Shown: in pieces, positions 1 to 7,670 of the stretch | Position numbering within the stretch: position 1 is the first letter of the stretch | Layout: every line of letters begins with the position of its first letter | NCBI GenBank assembly: GCA_934635385.1 | Contig: CAKTZI010000015.1 | Location: 16,415-80,414, forward strand | Direction: 5' to 3' | Source: an uncultured Kiritimatiellota bacterium | GTDB lineage: Bacteria; Verrucomicrobiota; Kiritimatiellia; RFP12; UBA1067 | Length of the DNA: 64,000 nucleotides | Notes under the pieces: generated by a model | What the model was told of the DNA's origin: nothing | Database searches by the model: none | What the model saw: only the letters and a program-made list of their open reading frames with translations | Position numbers and translations under genes: made by a program

Positions 1-389
1 CCAATTTGCTTTTTTGCATAGAATGGTCGTTCTTCGTTATAGCAAGGAATCTCTATGACCTGAATTTGCTTTCCATCTACTTCAACGGTAGCGACATTCA
101 ACGGGATATGCTTGTTCGCCTTGCCATCTACCAGTTGTTGATAAATGTTTCCGTCAAACAAGTTGTCGATACCTACAACTTCACCCGTATGACGTTCTGT
201 CTCTTTGATACCAATCAAAATGTATCCGGATTCACCACTTGGTCGATATGTGTTAGCGAACGCGAGTATGTCTTTTACAAACTTGCTCTTGTTCCCTTCG
301 TCATCAAGTTTGTATTGCTCGCTCTTGTAGTCAAGTAAAGCCGCCTCACCGGCAAGGCACAAGGCCTTTATGTCGTATTCCGTTAACAT
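1..389 (-). CDS. AlbA_2 (Schlafen-type) ATP-binding protein, 3-prime end outside window
   Basis: Only the first 129 codons are present; the gene runs off the left edge. Translation from the ATG at 389 gives MLTEYDIKALCLAGEAALLD, then LDYKSEQYKLDD, a stretch ending ILAFANT, then GYILIGIKE and GEVVGIDN. This order (acidic LDYKSE motif, AFANT helix, GYILIGI strand, GVD-like turn) is the AlbA_2 domain seen in RecG-like or Schlafen-like regulators and in defence proteins. An AAGGAT ribosome site precedes the ATG. It is the last visible gene of the operon that starts at 6006. The C-terminal domain that would separate a regulator from a defence effector is not in the window. The domain call is secure; the function is open. 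Confidence 0.75.
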   Translation of the reverse strand, partial: MLTEYDIKALCLAGEAALLDYKSEQYKLDDEGNKSKFVKDILAFANTYRPSGESGYILIGIKETERHTGEVVGIDNLFDGNIYQQLVDGKANKHIPLNVATVEVDGKQIQVIEIPCYNEERPFYAKKQI

Positions 390-398
390 TGATTATCC

Positions 399-581
399 TT
401 AAGCTTCACAATGCTCCATGTTGTCACTGTCGCTCTTTGAGAATACAACGCACACTTCAGGGCATTCAATGGCGTAGAAGCTCTCATCGCAATGTTTGCA
501 TTAAAACGTATAGTTGTTTTCTGTGTCTCTCAAGCCTGACTTTGTTTCTGGTCATCTGCAAGGGCAGAAGTAACGTCTCAT
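399..581 (-). pseudogene. Small zinc-ribbon ORF with two in-frame stop codons
   Basis: An ATG at 581 overlaps the RadC stop (ATGA) and has a strong GGAGG ribosome site 8-9 nt upstream. In this frame the sequence reads MRRYFCPCR, stop, PETKSGLRDTENNYTF, stop, then CKHCDESFYAIECPEVC and on to ...MEHCEA and a proper TAA at 399. The CPC and CKHC pairs are spaced like a small zinc ribbon of about 60 residues. The stops are TGA and TAA at places where CGA (Arg) and CAA (Gln) would fit, each one C-to-T change away. I read this as a recently killed cotranscribed zinc-ribbon gene. Readthrough is possible but nothing supports it. Confidence 0.5.
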
Positions 582-994
582 AAAAAGCCTTCCTCCAAAA
601 ACGAAACGTAGTCAAGATTAGAACCGCCAAGAATGATATGGTCAATCAACTCTACGCCGAGTCGCACGGCCAGTGCTTTCAGTTCCTTCGTTGCAGCCAT
701 GTCCGCTCTGCTCGGCGTCACATCGCCCGATGGATGATTGTGCGCAACGATAATTTCTTCCGCGCCGACTTTCAACGCTTCACGGAAGATCGCGCCTACG
801 TCTATCGCAGTTGTACCGTCTTGATGTCCGACCGAAACGAGAATCGGATTTGCAAGCATATTGCCGTTACCGTCCAGCGGCAGAACGAACACGCGCTCCT
901 CCTTCTGTTCATTTGGCAACGCCGCACGGAAAACCGCAGCAACTTGCACGGCCGTTTCAACGCGACACTTTTCCACTGAATCTCTACGCTTCAT
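578..994 (-). CDS. radC: RadC/JAMM family protein
   Basis: This is a 138-residue JAMM-type metalloprotein-fold protein. The zinc-binding signature is intact: VAHNHPSGDVTPSRAD near the middle, with the HxHPSGD core and following S/D. The usual RadC strand LPLDGNGNMLANPILVSVG precedes it. It lacks the N-terminal helix-hairpin-helix of housekeeping RadC, as is usual for short RadC copies on mobile and defence islands. The start is taken at the ATG at 994, which overlaps the end of the upstream nuclease gene and has AGGTG nearby; an in-frame ATG at 1021 would lie inside that gene. RadC function in DNA repair is unsettled, and its role here beside an RM pair is unknown. Confidence 0.85.
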   Translation of the reverse strand: MKRRDSVEKCRVETAVQVAAVFRAALPNEQKEERVFVLPLDGNGNMLANPILVSVGHQDGTTAIDVGAIFREALKVGAEEIIVAHNHPSGDVTPSRADMAATKELKALAVRLGVELIDHIILGGSNLDYVSFLEEGFL

Positions 995-2210
995 AGTGGA
1001 ACACCTGATAATTCTCAACATTGTGCTTGTTGATTAGGACTTTCTCCGCTCGCGCACTACCATTAGGTTGATGTCCCTGATGGAACGCCGATAACAAGTC
1101 ACCACAATTGGCACGGTTGAGTTCCAATATCATCATCCTACGGAAATTGACTTTGTTCTTCATCCGTGAGGCGTAACTGAATGGATCTTTTGCCTTTGAA
1201 TCGTTGAGGCTGGTCATAAACTCGTAACGGAATCTTGTTATCTCGTTCCCACAGTCTTTGTCTTTGATGGTTTCATGTTCATATATGACGTACCAGAAAC
1301 GGTCGCACCTGTCAATTGCAGCCATCAAGTTACCCCTATCATTACCAGGCGAATGCTTCTCACCGATGTCACTAGACTTCAAGTCACCGTAAAACTTATG
1401 AAATGGAAATAACAAATCGAAGTCTAGATTGCCTTTCTTTTTGCCTTCGTTTCCATGGTACACAACAGCCTTTACATTATACTGTTCTAGGAATGTCGCA
1501 AACTTAAATTCAAGATACCAACCCGGCCATTCGGTTTCTCTCCACTTCGCCCATTTATTCTGCTGCATTTCCTTTATCGCAGAATCGCCGCGAATCCAAC
1601 TGGCAAACGGCATTTCACAATTGAAATCTCTAAATGCATTAAAGAGAACAGAATCAGAAAGATCATCCTCTACGCCTGAAAGATAACTGGCAAACGCATT
1701 TCGTCTAATCGTTGTGATTTGATTGCAGTGAAAGTCCATTCTGGTGGCAACACCATCTTTCATCGCTCGAAATAGATCATTGACATAAACAAATGCCGAT
1801 GAGTTGTGCATCTTGCGTAGCATATATGTAGCAGTGGCAAAATCGACAAAGACTATGTTGCCCCTGTAATGATACACCCCTAGGAAATGAACCTGATACC
1901 CTTGTTTCGTTAATTCGTGATGAACGGGCTTGAACCAAGATTTTAATTGGATGCGTTTTTTAAATATCGGGTGATTTCCAGTGCCACCAAGGAATGTCAC
2001 AGCAGCAGAGAGAAGGGCATGTTTTCTGTGCAAAGAAGAACAATCTATGAACGGGTAGTCTTTCCCATTCAATCTTACGGTCGTTCGGTTACCAACACCA
2101 TCCGGCAATGCAGCAAGAATGGCCGCATCAAGTTTTGCGGGCGAAAGTGGCTGGTCTCGACCGATCTCTATGTTAAGCCTCGAATCTATTTGTTCGCTTT
2201 CTTCATTCAT
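984..2210 (-). CDS. PD-(D/E)XK type II restriction endonuclease (partner of C5 methyltransferase)
   Basis: A 408-residue protein immediately downstream of, and overlapping, a DNA cytosine methyltransferase. Around residue 265-280 it has NLDFDLLFPFHKFYGDLKSS, where an acidic residue, a strand and DLK form a PD-(D/E)XK-like nuclease core (D...DxK). No sequence specificity can be read. The ATG at 2210 is preferred over an upstream in-frame ATG because GGAGG lies just upstream and the start overlaps the methyltransferase stop by a few bases. The position directly after dcm-type methylase, plus the nuclease motif, supports a restriction role. I do not recognise the exact family, and catalytic residues are inferred from spacing only. 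Confidence 0.65.
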   Translation of the reverse strand: MNEESEQIDSRLNIEIGRDQPLSPAKLDAAILAALPDGVGNRTTVRLNGKDYPFIDCSSLHRKHALLSAAVTFLGGTGNHPIFKKRIQLKSWFKPVHHELTKQGYQVHFLGVYHYRGNIVFVDFATATYMLRKMHNSSAFVYVNDLFRAMKDGVATRMDFHCNQITTIRRNAFASYLSGVEDDLSDSVLFNAFRDFNCEMPFASWIRGDSAIKEMQQNKWAKWRETEWPGWYLEFKFATFLEQYNVKAVVYHGNEGKKKGNLDFDLLFPFHKFYGDLKSSDIGEKHSPGNDRGNLMAAIDRCDRFWYVIYEHETIKDKDCGNEITRFRYEFMTSLNDSKAKDPFSYASRMKNKVNFRRMMILELNRANCGDLLSAFHQGHQPNGSARAEKVLINKHNVENYQVFHYEA

Positions 2211-3984
2211 AGTTAAATAACCTCCTTGCACACTCCTTGATTACTTTGACGTTTACAGCATTGCCGAACTGCTTATACGCCTGATGTTTGTTGGGGTTAG
2301 GAATAAAGCGATCATCAAAACTCTGTAATCTTGCGGCTTCCCTTACCGTCATTCGACGTTTGTATTTACCTATTATAGGCACTTGCACAATTGCGACGAG
2401 GGCAGGCGCACAGTCGGGACGTTTTATCCTCAACCCAGATGGTCGCATTTGCATGAAAGCATCCCAAGCCGATGTCACAGACTCACCGCACTGCCATTCC
2501 ATCTTACGCATCGTTGGGGTGAAATGGCGCAAATGATTGTGCCTCGTCAACCAGCCGTCTATAAACGCCTTGTTGTTTTTGTACAATTCATTATTCTTCC
2601 TAACAAATGTCTGCTTCCACTCTGGCATTATCTTGGGGTCGGTAGGCGGTGGTGTGGTAAACCAATCGAGCCATATCGGAAAGCCTATCACCTTTTCTTT
2701 AATTCCGTGATAGAACTCGTCCCAAACTTCAATTGCCTCGGTTTCTTCGGACGTTAACTTGTACTCCGAATCCTCATTGTTTCGTTCAAGTATGGAATCG
2801 AGACTACAATCCCTCTTTGACATCTGTTTCGGCAAGTCAATTGTTAGAGGTTGATTTGCGTTGTCAGGATCATATATTCCAAGGATTACTACCCGCTCTC
2901 GCAATTGAGGAACACCAAGATAATGAGGACTGACAATCAACGGTTCTGTCGTGAGACGATAACCAAGTTTTACCAAATGGGTATGAATAGTCCTCCAAGT
3001 ATTACCATTGTCATGTGCCACTAGATTTCTAACATTCTCCAAAATGATATATTTGGTATGGTGATGACGCAATATTCGTTCAATGTCAAAGAAAAGCGTC
3101 CCTTTCGTCTCATCGTCAAATCCCTCTTGCTTACCCGCTTTTGAGAATGGTTGACAAGGGAACCCTGCACAAAGGACATCGTGCGGAGGAATATCATTTT
3201 CATCAATCTTGGTTATGTCGCCAAATGGTGCAATCCCATAGTTTGTCTCATAAGTCTCTTGTGCGTCCTTGTCCCATTCCGAGGCGAACACACATTTTCC
3301 ACCCAATTCATGCATCGCAAGATGGAAACCTCCAATCCCAGCAAACAAATCTATGAACGTAAACTTTGGATTCTCAGGCGGGGGAAAGGGAACTGTTGGA
3401 CCGACAATCTGCATGCTCGGCATATCCCAGAATCTCATCTGATACGCCGCCTCGCACACGCGGAGTTGTTCGGGGTGTAGTTCCGTGATGATTTTCGGCA
3501 AGCGTTTCGCAAGATCTGGGTCTTTGCGGTCGGGCGATTCGAGATAAGCCTTGAGCTGCTTGCGAACCTTTGGCGAGGTCGTAAAATCCGCCGTACGGAT
3601 GATAACGCGGTCAGCGTCAAGCGGATTGTCAAGTTTGTGCTGATACTTGAACTCCGTCTTAAACAGAAGATACTTGTCGCTGTGAGCCTTGCCTTTTGCT
3701 GGATACCCATAGTCGCGTACAAGTTCTTGGCGTGTTTTGATGCCGACAAAATCCGCCCTGTATGTTTTCAGAGCCTCTGTACCTTTGAAAAGCCATAATT
3801 CCGTAATCGACGAGGCGTCTGTTCCGGTAATTTTGTCATTGACCAAAAGCGGATAGTTATACCAACCATGCCACTTTGTCAACTGATTACCCTTGTAGGT
3901 GCCAACGAGGACAACTCTAACATTCTTGGCGAATGACGATTTTACGTCTTCTGCCGTGACATTTCTATTCTGTTTTTTCCCCAT
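2203..3984 (-). CDS. dcm: DNA (cytosine-5-)-methyltransferase
   Basis: A C5 methyltransferase of about 593 residues. Motif I is FIDLFAGIGGFHLA near residue 212, motif IV GFPCQPFS carries the catalytic cysteine, ENV is motif VI, QLRERV motif VIII, and QFGNAVNVKVI near the C terminus motif X. The long target-recognition segment lies between VIII and X. About 200 residues precede motif I, an extra N-terminal region of unknown role that starts VRVVLVGTYKGNQLTKWHGW and may be specificity or partner-binding. The start at 3984 has GGAGAGAGG upstream; the ATG at 3996 is the alternative. Its stop overlaps the downstream nuclease gene, so the pair forms a type II RM module within the operon. Confidence 0.9.
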   Translation of the reverse strand: MGKKQNRNVTAEDVKSSFAKNVRVVLVGTYKGNQLTKWHGWYNYPLLVNDKITGTDASSITELWLFKGTEALKTYRADFVGIKTRQELVRDYGYPAKGKAHSDKYLLFKTEFKYQHKLDNPLDADRVIIRTADFTTSPKVRKQLKAYLESPDRKDPDLAKRLPKIITELHPEQLRVCEAAYQMRFWDMPSMQIVGPTVPFPPPENPKFTFIDLFAGIGGFHLAMHELGGKCVFASEWDKDAQETYETNYGIAPFGDITKIDENDIPPHDVLCAGFPCQPFSKAGKQEGFDDETKGTLFFDIERILRHHHTKYIILENVRNLVAHDNGNTWRTIHTHLVKLGYRLTTEPLIVSPHYLGVPQLRERVVILGIYDPDNANQPLTIDLPKQMSKRDCSLDSILERNNEDSEYKLTSEETEAIEVWDEFYHGIKEKVIGFPIWLDWFTTPPPTDPKIMPEWKQTFVRKNNELYKNNKAFIDGWLTRHNHLRHFTPTMRKMEWQCGESVTSAWDAFMQMRPSGLRIKRPDCAPALVAIVQVPIIGKYKRRMTVREAARLQSFDDRFIPNPNKHQAYKQFGNAVNVKVIKECARRLFNYE

Positions 3985-4001
3985 TCCTCTCTCCATGAGA
4001 T

Positions 4002-4478
4002 TTAGGCTACCGTTGTCCTAAGGACTCTTCGCAACGTAGCGGAATGCTTGGTTATATCGACGATGATTTTTGTCAAGTCGCCTTTTGAAAGTTTATTTCC
4101 CGTCTCAAATTCACCGCCTGTAGATGCCTCATAAAGAGCCGTAATGGAATCACGTACTTCTTTTTTCACTCTCTTACTCACTCCGCCAACATTATCCACA
4201 CTGGTCAGTAAAACACTATACTCGTTCTTTAGTCTTGCTGCACGAACTAATTGCTTCGTCTCTTTTGATGGATGTTCACTCCAATATTCATTAGCAAGGA
4301 CAGCGTACTCCTCGACATGGTTAATGAGCCACCAAATCATTTCGCGATTAGCCTCTTTGCGTTTAAGCCACGACTCAAACGCAAAAGTTCCGAACAGCAA
4401 GATTATCAAAGTAGAAACCAACTGAGAATTATTTAGCCATTTCCAAATATCAATCAGTTGTATGCATGAGAGTGTCAT
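4002..4478 (-). CDS. Small protein with one N-terminal transmembrane segment, unknown function
   Basis: A protein of 158 residues. A short N terminus is followed by a hydrophobic segment (LVSTLIILLFGTFAF, residues about 20-35) and a charged, mostly helical remainder (LKRKEANREMIWWLINHVEE onward). One membrane anchor with a cytoplasmic helical domain is the simplest topology. The ATG at 4478 overlaps the stop of the STAS-like gene (ATGA) and has GGGGGAGG upstream, so it is translated with that gene. No family is recognised. The position between the GHKL/STAS pair and the RM pair suggests it belongs to the same functional set, perhaps tethering the complex to the membrane; that is inference. 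Confidence 0.6.
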   Translation of the reverse strand: MTLSCIQLIDIWKWLNNSQLVSTLIILLFGTFAFESWLKRKEANREMIWWLINHVEEYAVLANEYWSEHPSKETKQLVRAARLKNEYSVLLTSVDNVGGVSKRVKKEVRDSITALYEASTGGEFETGNKLSKGDLTKIIVDITKHSATLRRVLRTTVA

Positions 4479-4810
4479 TTTGTCCTCCCCCATGCCTCGT
4501 TCATGTAAGCAGATATTCTGTCAAGGTAGCAACTCTTTGATGTATCAGATGCCACACAGGACAATTTCGCATCAAGTTCTTCCTTTGTAAAGGCATTGGA
4601 GCGCACAAGCCCACCAAACACCTCTTCCAAAAATGAAGACCCATATCCCTCAACACCGCTGATATCAACAATAACATTATCGTTGTTCTTCAGCGCGGGA
4701 ATAAGGAAGTCCTCTCGGAATCGTTGCCCACTGAAAGGCCCATCATCAAGATACCGCCCTCCGGGCGTATCTGAGAAATCCGTGCCTATCACTATTGTCA
4801 TTGTACTCAT
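4475..4810 (-). CDS. STAS-like domain protein (DUF4325)
   Basis: A 111-residue protein matching the STAS-like DUF4325 pattern: GPFSGQRFREDFLIPAL, then NDNVIVDISGVEGYGSSFLE, then EVFGGLV. The V-D-S/F-x-G-V strand and GSSFLEEVFGGL helix start are the conserved core, which resembles anti-anti-sigma STAS folds. The ATG at 4810 overlaps the stop of the ATPase gene by four bases and has GGAGGATAAGACT upstream. DUF4325 genes are often next to GHKL ATPase genes, as here, which suggests a switch pair similar in logic to SpoIIAB/SpoIIAA. The target of the switch is unknown. Confidence 0.75.
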   Translation of the reverse strand: MSTMTIVIGTDFSDTPGGRYLDDGPFSGQRFREDFLIPALKNNDNVIVDISGVEGYGSSFLEEVFGGLVRSNAFTKEELDAKLSCVASDTSKSCYLDRISAYMNEAWGRTK

Positions 4811-6006
4811 AGTCTTATCCTCCACTCAATAAGAGTTCCTTGAAGTTTCTGCTTTAGAGATGTTGAGACTCCGCGACCGACATCCTCATTACCAGAAAGA
4901 TCGTATCGTGCCCTACCACTTATAACAGAGAGGCAACTCCCATCACCAACAAGATTCTGATCTTGTCGAAAAATGAGGCGTGCAATATCTTGGCATCCGT
5001 GTCCTCTTCCTTCTACAAACGACTTGGCGGACTGTATCTTACGTCGATCTCGTTCAAAAGCCACATACAGGCGGGAAGATTCGCTCCATCCACCTTCTTT
5101 TGCGCTCAAAAACTTCTTAATTCGAGAAAATTTGGTAGAAGTGTTCATCGTAGCAGGTATGCCGAACCCATGATCAAAGAGAATGATACCCAATTCATTT
5201 AGTTGCGCATCATACGAAACGGAAAACCACCATCGAAATGGCAATCGCCCTGGTTTCATGTCCTTGTAGGCATGATTTCGAACATTGAAAATGGCTTCCG
5301 TAACAGAATCGTACATTCGTACTTTGGAGAGCGACTTTCCAACAAACTTTTCGATTGATTCACGAATTCGTTTAGTTTCAGTTCCTACATCGTATCCTTT
5401 TGAGGCAAGAATACCACGGGTCAATAAAGGCATGTATTTTCTTGTAGTTCGAGAGCCTTCTGTTGTCCTAATATGTCTCATCGCGAGCATATCAAAGACT
5501 CCTAATTGAGTAAATGCATCTTCAACAGACGGCTCCCAAGTCTCGCATCGCGCATGTACAGCGGGCATTCTTCGTTTCCAAATGTCTATGTAGGACGAAA
5601 AGACCATGATACAAGCTGGCGATATTACCTTTAACTTTGAAAAATCGATGTAGGATATTCGGCGGCCAGATTCCAATGCACGGCGAAAGATTGAAATCAC
5701 CCTTGCAGAATCCTCATAATTCGCGTCAAAATCCATTAGAGATGGCAAAGTTATAACTAATGAATACTTTGGGCAAAACACATTCTTTATCCCTGCGCTA
5801 ATAACATATCTTGAATCTTGCACGACATACGCAAACCGTTCATCACCCGAATTGAGTTCAAATTTAATGCTCCACAAAACCGAGTGTGCTTTTACACAGT
5901 GTCGACCTTTGCGTCTATTACGCAATCTTTTTGCATAAAGACAACGCTCCACGTATCTGTGGAGTTTCCAGCCTTTTAGACGATGCCGTATACCTCGAAG
6001 TTTCAT
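4807..6006 (-). CDS. GHKL-type ATPase domain protein paired with STAS-like partner
   Basis: A 399-residue protein. The C-terminal half carries GHKL ATPase motifs: an N-box-like helix SVTEAIFNVRNHAYKD near residue 240 and a G1 box LFDHGFGIPATM near residue 280, with GRGHGCQDI further on as a possible G2 box. The N-terminal half has strands and helices resembling a STAS-like fold (ISYIDFSKLKVISPACIMVF). It starts the operon; the ATG at 6006 follows GGGAAAG. The pairing with DUF4325 is known from many genomes, but cotranscription with a C5 methyltransferase/nuclease pair is unusual. Signalling or regulatory control of the RM module is inference. Function is otherwise unknown. Confidence 0.65.
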   Translation of the reverse strand: MKLRGIRHRLKGWKLHRYVERCLYAKRLRNRRKGRHCVKAHSVLWSIKFELNSGDERFAYVVQDSRYVISAGIKNVFCPKYSLVITLPSLMDFDANYEDSARVISIFRRALESGRRISYIDFSKLKVISPACIMVFSSYIDIWKRRMPAVHARCETWEPSVEDAFTQLGVFDMLAMRHIRTTEGSRTTRKYMPLLTRGILASKGYDVGTETKRIRESIEKFVGKSLSKVRMYDSVTEAIFNVRNHAYKDMKPGRLPFRWWFSVSYDAQLNELGIILFDHGFGIPATMNTSTKFSRIKKFLSAKEGGWSESSRLYVAFERDRRKIQSAKSFVEGRGHGCQDIARLIFRQDQNLVGDGSCLSVISGRARYDLSGNEDVGRGVSTSLKQKLQGTLIEWRIRL

Positions 6007-6075
6007 TCTTTCCCGATTTTTAACTAACTGCTACGCCTGGGATAAAATCCAACACATCGCAAATCCGCGTCAAGT

Positions 6076-6207
6076 TCATCGTCTCCGTGCGCCATACAGG
6101 CAAAGGCAAACGAGGAAGTGCCGATCACCCCTTTCGTAAATTAATCTTGTTATGTCCTTGTCAATTGGTAGTTTCCAGTGTTTCTTCTCCTTGTATGATA
6201 CTGCCAT
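6076..6207 (-). pseudogene. Remnant of an XRE-type small helix-turn-helix regulator
   Basis: A 43-codon ORF starting MAVSYKEKKHWKLPIDKDIT resembles the start of the small Cro/C1-type regulators that begin MAVSYKKLWKLLIDKDM. After about residue 20 the resemblance is lost (LIYERGDRHFLVCLCLYG), and the helix-turn-helix core is missing. A clean TATAAT element lies 25-30 bp upstream at 6233-6238. The remnant sits in 270 bp with no other recognisable gene. The match is from memory of the family and covers only about 18 residues, so confidence is modest. Confidence 0.4.
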
Positions 6208-6232
6208 TTTTATACACCAAGAATTCAAAGGT

Positions 6233-6242
6233 ATTATATCAT
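6233..6242 (-). promoter_or_regulatory. TATAAT promoter ahead of the XRE remnant
   Basis: On the minus strand this reads ATATGATATAATACC, an extended -10 (TGnTATAAT) like those before other genes in the window, followed by the remnant ATG at 6207. Confidence 0.4.
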
Positions 6243-6279
6243 ATTCCCATCGGAAGGGTATCAAGCGCCGCGACACAAG

Positions 6280-6592
6280 CGCCGCATAGATATGCGCGAA
6301 GTCATCGATCATGCGTGGCCATGCGTAGACGCATGCCGTCGCGTAGTCTCCCGCCACCAGTTGTACGACGAGCGGTGGCGTCAGGCGGTTGAACGCGGCG
6401 GCGAGTGCCCCCTTCTCGAACGGATTGAAGAGCAACCCGTTCTCCCTGTCGCGAACGAAGTCGACGAGTCCACCAACCGGCCGAAGCGATGAGCAGCACT
6501 CCATGCGGCATCGCTTCCTGGGCAACGATGCCGAACGGCTCGTGGACGGACGGCAACACGAAGACATCCGCCCGCGCAAACGCCGCCTCGTT
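6280..6592 (-). pseudogene. C-terminal fragment of a GT4 glycosyltransferase, frameshifted
   Basis: Two overlapping frames together reproduce the last 105 residues of the intact GT4 at 24840-26003. The first frame gives AAFARADVFVLPSVHEPFGI followed by VAQEAMPHGV; after a frameshift the second gives GGLVDFVRDRENGLLFNPFE and ends YAWPRMIDDFAHIYAA. The intact gene has nearly the same residues in one frame. The fragment has no start and has drifted by many substitutions, so it is a decayed partial duplicate or a relic of a former neighbour. The surrounding 6593-6740 stretch holds only a decayed CGCGGAAGTGGCGGAG repeat-like sequence. Confidence 0.75.
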
Positions 6593-6740
6593 CCGACACC
6601 GCACAAGAACAGAAACCAATCGAATCTCGTTTGTCGAACTCATCTGATACATAATTTTGGGCACAGTGTGTCAAAAATCAAAACAGTCACACGATTGCTT
6701 TCGTTCAACGCGGAAGTGGCGGAGATCTGGAGACGATTCT

Positions 6741-7670
6741 TCATTTTGTCCGCGAGTCTTCAAGATTGGTGTCGTTGTCCGTGGAATTGAACCAACTTTT
6801 CATCGTCAGCCCAAAATACTGGGTAATTTTCTCACCGATGCGCCCGTAGTGGGCATGTGTGACCTGGCCAAGTTCGTTCGTCTGGGTGCGGACACGGTAC
6901 ATGAGATAGGTATCGGGCGGAAGCCTCTCGGACTCCTTGATGCCTTCTGCCGTATGGACATGACGAAGCTCAAAACTCTTCTGGTAGACGGCATTCGTCT
7001 GAGCGCGGTAGGCATACCTGAACGCGCTTGTCGGCTCCACGGAAAGCGGATAGAAGCCATCCACGCAATTCGGGAATGCAACCTTTAAATGCTCGTGGTA
7101 GTCGTCCCAGTCCTGTGGATTCCGCCAACCGTCAAACACAAGATGCAGATCGTCTCGCTTGCCGTTCCCATAAGGAGGACACCAATCCAATAGTTCCAAA
7201 TCGAGCTTCACGATTTCATTTGTGTTGGGAAATGGCTTGAAGTCAACCGCATGAAACGCCATCTTCAACGGCTGGAGCCGTCGCTTCAGCACAATCGGAA
7301 TGTCCACCGTCCCCTTTGACCATCGCTTGGTGCGAGCCGCTTCTTCTACCGTGTTCTGGCGATATTCGGGTGCGGACCTGACGGTTTCGTAGTGTTCTGC
7401 CTTGCGGACAACGACACGCAGTTCTTCTGTACAACGATGCCGCGAACAAAAAACGCCATTCTTGTCTGTCATCCCCTTTATGACATCGGCCTTTTGCGGT
7501 GCCGTGTAGAAAACAAGGGAAACCGCAGCCTCTGAAACCGGCGCACCCGCATCATCAACCACACAGACGCGAACATCCGCCATCGCACCATCGACAAAAG
7601 GGTTAAACGCCGCCAAAGCCGTAATGGCAAGCGCGACTCCAACGCCCAGAAGAACAATTGACCTCTTCAT
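6741..7670 (-). CDS. Secreted companion protein, copy 1 (Ig/transthyretin-like N-terminal domain)
   Basis: A 309-residue protein with a Sec signal peptide (MKRSIVLLGVGVALAITALA). The mature start AFNPFVDGAMADVRV matches copies 2 and 3 (AYNPxxDxALAxx). Residues about 30-105 look like a carboxypeptidase-regulatory/transthyretin-like beta domain (VCVVDDAGAPVSEAAVSLVF). The C-terminal half is a conserved unknown domain with NTNEIVKLDLELLDWCPPYG and YRVRTQTNELGQV, ending NDTNLED. The ATG overlaps the hydrolase stop by four bases, so the two are translated together. Paralogs are at 53598 and 58200, always behind the same hydrolase. Function unknown; an inhibitor, chaperone or delivery partner of the hydrolase are possibilities, not evidence. 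Confidence 0.7.
   Translation of the reverse strand: MKRSIVLLGVGVALAITALAAFNPFVDGAMADVRVCVVDDAGAPVSEAAVSLVFYTAPQKADVIKGMTDKNGVFCSRHRCTEELRVVVRKAEHYETVRSAPEYRQNTVEEAARTKRWSKGTVDIPIVLKRRLQPLKMAFHAVDFKPFPNTNEIVKLDLELLDWCPPYGNGKRDDLHLVFDGWRNPQDWDDYHEHLKVAFPNCVDGFYPLSVEPTSAFRYAYRAQTNAVYQKSFELRHVHTAEGIKESERLPPDTYLMYRVRTQTNELGQVTHAHYGRIGEKITQYFGLTMKSWFNSTDNDTNLEDSRTK

Noticed and set aside
399..581. TGA recoding as selenocysteine in the zinc-ribbon ORF
   Set aside because: A TAA also interrupts the frame, no SECIS-like hairpin was noticed, and other genes use TGA as a normal stop.
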